Assembly: GCA_946537565.1 (NCBI GenBank)
Contig: CAMNFW010000103.1
Coordinates: 1-7,400, forward strand
Reading direction: 5' to 3'
DNA from: an uncultured Ruminococcus sp.
GTDB lineage: Bacteria; Bacillota; Clostridia; Oscillospirales; Ruminococcaceae
Length of the DNA stretch: 7,400 bases
The translations under genes and the position numbers were made by a program. This document shows positions 6,181-7,400 of the stretch, in pieces. The notes beneath the pieces are model-generated. The model worked only from the letters and a program-made list of their open reading frames with translations. It did no database searches and had not been told where the DNA came from. Each line of letters starts with the position of its first letter. The first letter of the stretch is position 1.

Positions 6181-6238
6181 CAAAATAAAAAGCATTCATG
6201 TACAGCTTCAAAGACCTAACGCTGTACACAAATGCTTT
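6181..6238 (-). terminator. Terminator-like hairpin directly before the pnuC ribosome binding site
   Basis: On the minus strand two 8-bp perfect stem blocks (AAAGCATT/AATGCTTT and TGTACAGC/GCTGTACA) are split by a 2x2 internal mismatch and enclose a 14-nt loop. The 3' arm runs into a T-rich tract (6181-6188), and the pnuC Shine-Dalgarno begins at the next base (6180). It could end the upstream solute-binding gene or act as an attenuator for pnuC. The plus strand lacks a T tail, so the direction is clear. Confidence 0.75.
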
Positions 6239-6241
6239 CAT

Positions 6242-6258
6242 GGCTGAATTTTTCAGCC
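6242..6258 (-). repeat. Second hairpin in the pnuC upstream region
   Basis: GGCTGAA (6242-6248) and TTCAGCC (6252-6258) form a perfect 7-bp stem around TTT, 25 bp beyond the upstream gene's stop and just 5' of the terminator-like hairpin. It may be the first element of a two-hairpin leader. Its loop (3 to 5 nt) does not match the hexaloop expected of an ANTAR target. Confidence 0.45.
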
Positions 6259-6283
6259 TGTGCATAACCTACCCGGTGGCAGT

Positions 6284-7400
6284 TTAAACAGTATCAAAAT
6301 TTTCTTTAAGATAATCATAAAACAACTCTGCTGCTTCAGCGCTGTCATTTTTATTATAAAGCACAAGATTGCAGCTGTTGATGAATTCTTTTATCATATC
6401 ACCGTCTTCAATAAGCGGATTCATTTTTTTCACGTTCTTATTATCCATTTTCAGCGAAGCTTCAAACTGTAGACCCTTAAGAAGTCCTGCCTCCTCAAGA
6501 TAGCCTTTTGCATCTGAACTCAGAGGAGTTCCTTTTTCCACTCCCTGCAAAAGTGCCATTTCACGGCTGTTCAGCAGGTAATTAAGAAAGATCGCTGCCT
6601 CACGGGGATGCTCGGTATTCTTGCTGACTGCAAGCAGAGATGTCGGCTTTGAATCCCAGCCGATACCGCTTTCATCTGCCGTAAACGCTGTATAGTCACC
6701 AGCGATGATATCTTGTTCATTGTCCACGCTTCTGCCAAAATAATTCACCGCATCACTTACCCAGGCTACTGCACCAGCATACACTCCATTGTCAATGTCT
6801 GTCTTCTTGAAATACTCTACCTGCGGCATGACCTTTTTTTCCACCATTCCGCAGTAAAAATCTATCATCACTTTGATATCATCGGAATTATACATAATTC
6901 TGCTGTCATCATTTACAAATTGCTTTCCGGTCACCTGCTCTGCATAAGCTGCGGAATACAGCCATACCGATTTTGATGAACCGGCAAGGAGATAGATATT
7001 ATCCCTGCTCAAAACCTCTGCTGCCGAATAAATATCGTCCCAGGTCTTCGGCACTGCAATGCCATGATCGTCCAGCATCGACTTATTGAGATAAACCGTT
7101 TCTGCATTCATTGCTATAGGAACAGCATTCAGGATACCGTTCATTCTGCCATAATCCAGCATATCAGGTGTAAATGTTGAAAGGTCAAGCTCGTCAGTCA
7201 GCTTTTCAAGATCGTAATAGCCGGTGCCGTCAGCTGAAAACTGTGACAGCCAGTTAAAGTTGACCTGCATTACATCAGCCTCAGTATCAGAAACCATTTG
7301 AATACGGTTTCTGTCCTCATAGCCTGACCACTCAGAATAGCTGCACTTTACTTTGATATCAGGATAAAGCTTTTCAAATTCCTCCACCGCTTCAACGGTA
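6284..7400 (-). CDS. Extracellular solute-binding protein (ABC sugar type), N-terminus outside window
   Basis: Periplasmic-binding-fold protein for an ABC importer, probably of carbohydrate, cut by the right edge. About 371 residues are visible to the TAA at 6284-6286; the signal peptide and first strand are missing. Visible features are typical of bacterial solute-binding protein family 1: VEEFEKLYPDIKVKCSYSEW, then ADVMQVNFNWL, YDLEKLTDEL, LNAVPIAMNAETVYLNKSML, VPKTWDDIYSAAEVL, GAVAWVSDAVNYF and PTSLLAVSKNTEHPREAAIF with NYLLNSREMALLQGVEKGTPLS. The C-terminus (LFYDYLKENF) is also usual. A GTG at 7387 is internal, since the frame is open to the window edge. It is clearly a different protein from the lipoprotein at 3830-5356, not a recent duplicate. 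It lies 121 bp upstream of pnuC on the same strand. The substrate cannot be read from the sequence; permease genes could lie outside the window. Confidence 0.88.
   Translation of the reverse strand, partial: TVEAVEEFEKLYPDIKVKCSYSEWSGYEDRNRIQMVSDTEADVMQVNFNWLSQFSADGTGYYDLEKLTDELDLSTFTPDMLDYGRMNGILNAVPIAMNAETVYLNKSMLDDHGIAVPKTWDDIYSAAEVLSRDNIYLLAGSSKSVWLYSAAYAEQVTGKQFVNDDSRIMYNSDDIKVMIDFYCGMVEKKVMPQVEYFKKTDIDNGVYAGAVAWVSDAVNYFGRSVDNEQDIIAGDYTAFTADESGIGWDSKPTSLLAVSKNTEHPREAAIFLNYLLNSREMALLQGVEKGTPLSSDAKGYLEEAGLLKGLQFEASLKMDNKNVKKMNPLIEDGDMIKEFINSCNLVLYNKNDSAEAAELFYDYLKENFDTV

Noticed and set aside
6193..6195. ATG start of pnuC eleven codons upstream
   Set aside because: It sits inside the terminator-like hairpin, ahead of the AAAGGAG site, and adds residues not typical of the family.
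6242..6258. ANTAR-target hairpin upstream of pnuC
   Set aside because: The loop is 3 to 5 nt and lacks the A and G positions of the ANTAR hexaloop, and the neighbouring hairpin has a 14-nt loop.

Overview
The window looks like chromosomal DNA from a low-to-moderate GC Firmicute, most likely a Ruminococcus-like member of the Oscillospiraceae. Reasons: strong AGGAGG-type ribosome binding sites, sigma-A promoters with consensus boxes and 17-bp spacers, a SpoVG homologue, acidic lipoprotein solute-binding proteins, and a glutamine synthetase-like gene followed by an ANTAR regulator. The genus is an inference from protein character; no rRNA or other marker is present to settle it.

Layout, left to right. 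The 3' end of pheT (+ strand, cut by the left edge) runs into a 196-bp gap with two perfect-stem hairpins, then meets spoVG head-on. Everything from spoVG to the right edge is on the minus strand. In minus-strand transcription order: a solute-binding protein (cut by the right edge), a PnuC-type nicotinamide riboside/NMN transporter, a second solute-binding lipoprotein, a glutamine synthetase-like gene with an ANTAR regulator 12 bp behind it, and spoVG.

How they work together. pheT and spoVG are housekeeping/regulatory genes with their own signals. The glutamine synthetase-like gene and the ANTAR gene form a clear two-gene operon behind a perfect TTGACA-17-TATAAT promoter. The synthetase-like protein keeps the family fold signature but has lost several metal-binding and catalytic residues, including the flap glutamate. 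The ANTAR protein has a receiver domain without the usual acidic pair. Together they suggest a ligand-sensing pseudoenzyme controlling an RNA-binding antiterminator, by analogy with AmiC-AmiR and NasS-NasT. This is the most interesting part of the window and remains a hypothesis. The two solute-binding proteins have no ABC permease or ATPase genes beside them here. pnuC is preceded by a terminator-like hairpin that abuts its ribosome binding site, which suggests attenuation.

No tRNA, rRNA, CRISPR array, insertion sequence or prophage gene is seen. No gene-free stretch exceeds 300 bp.
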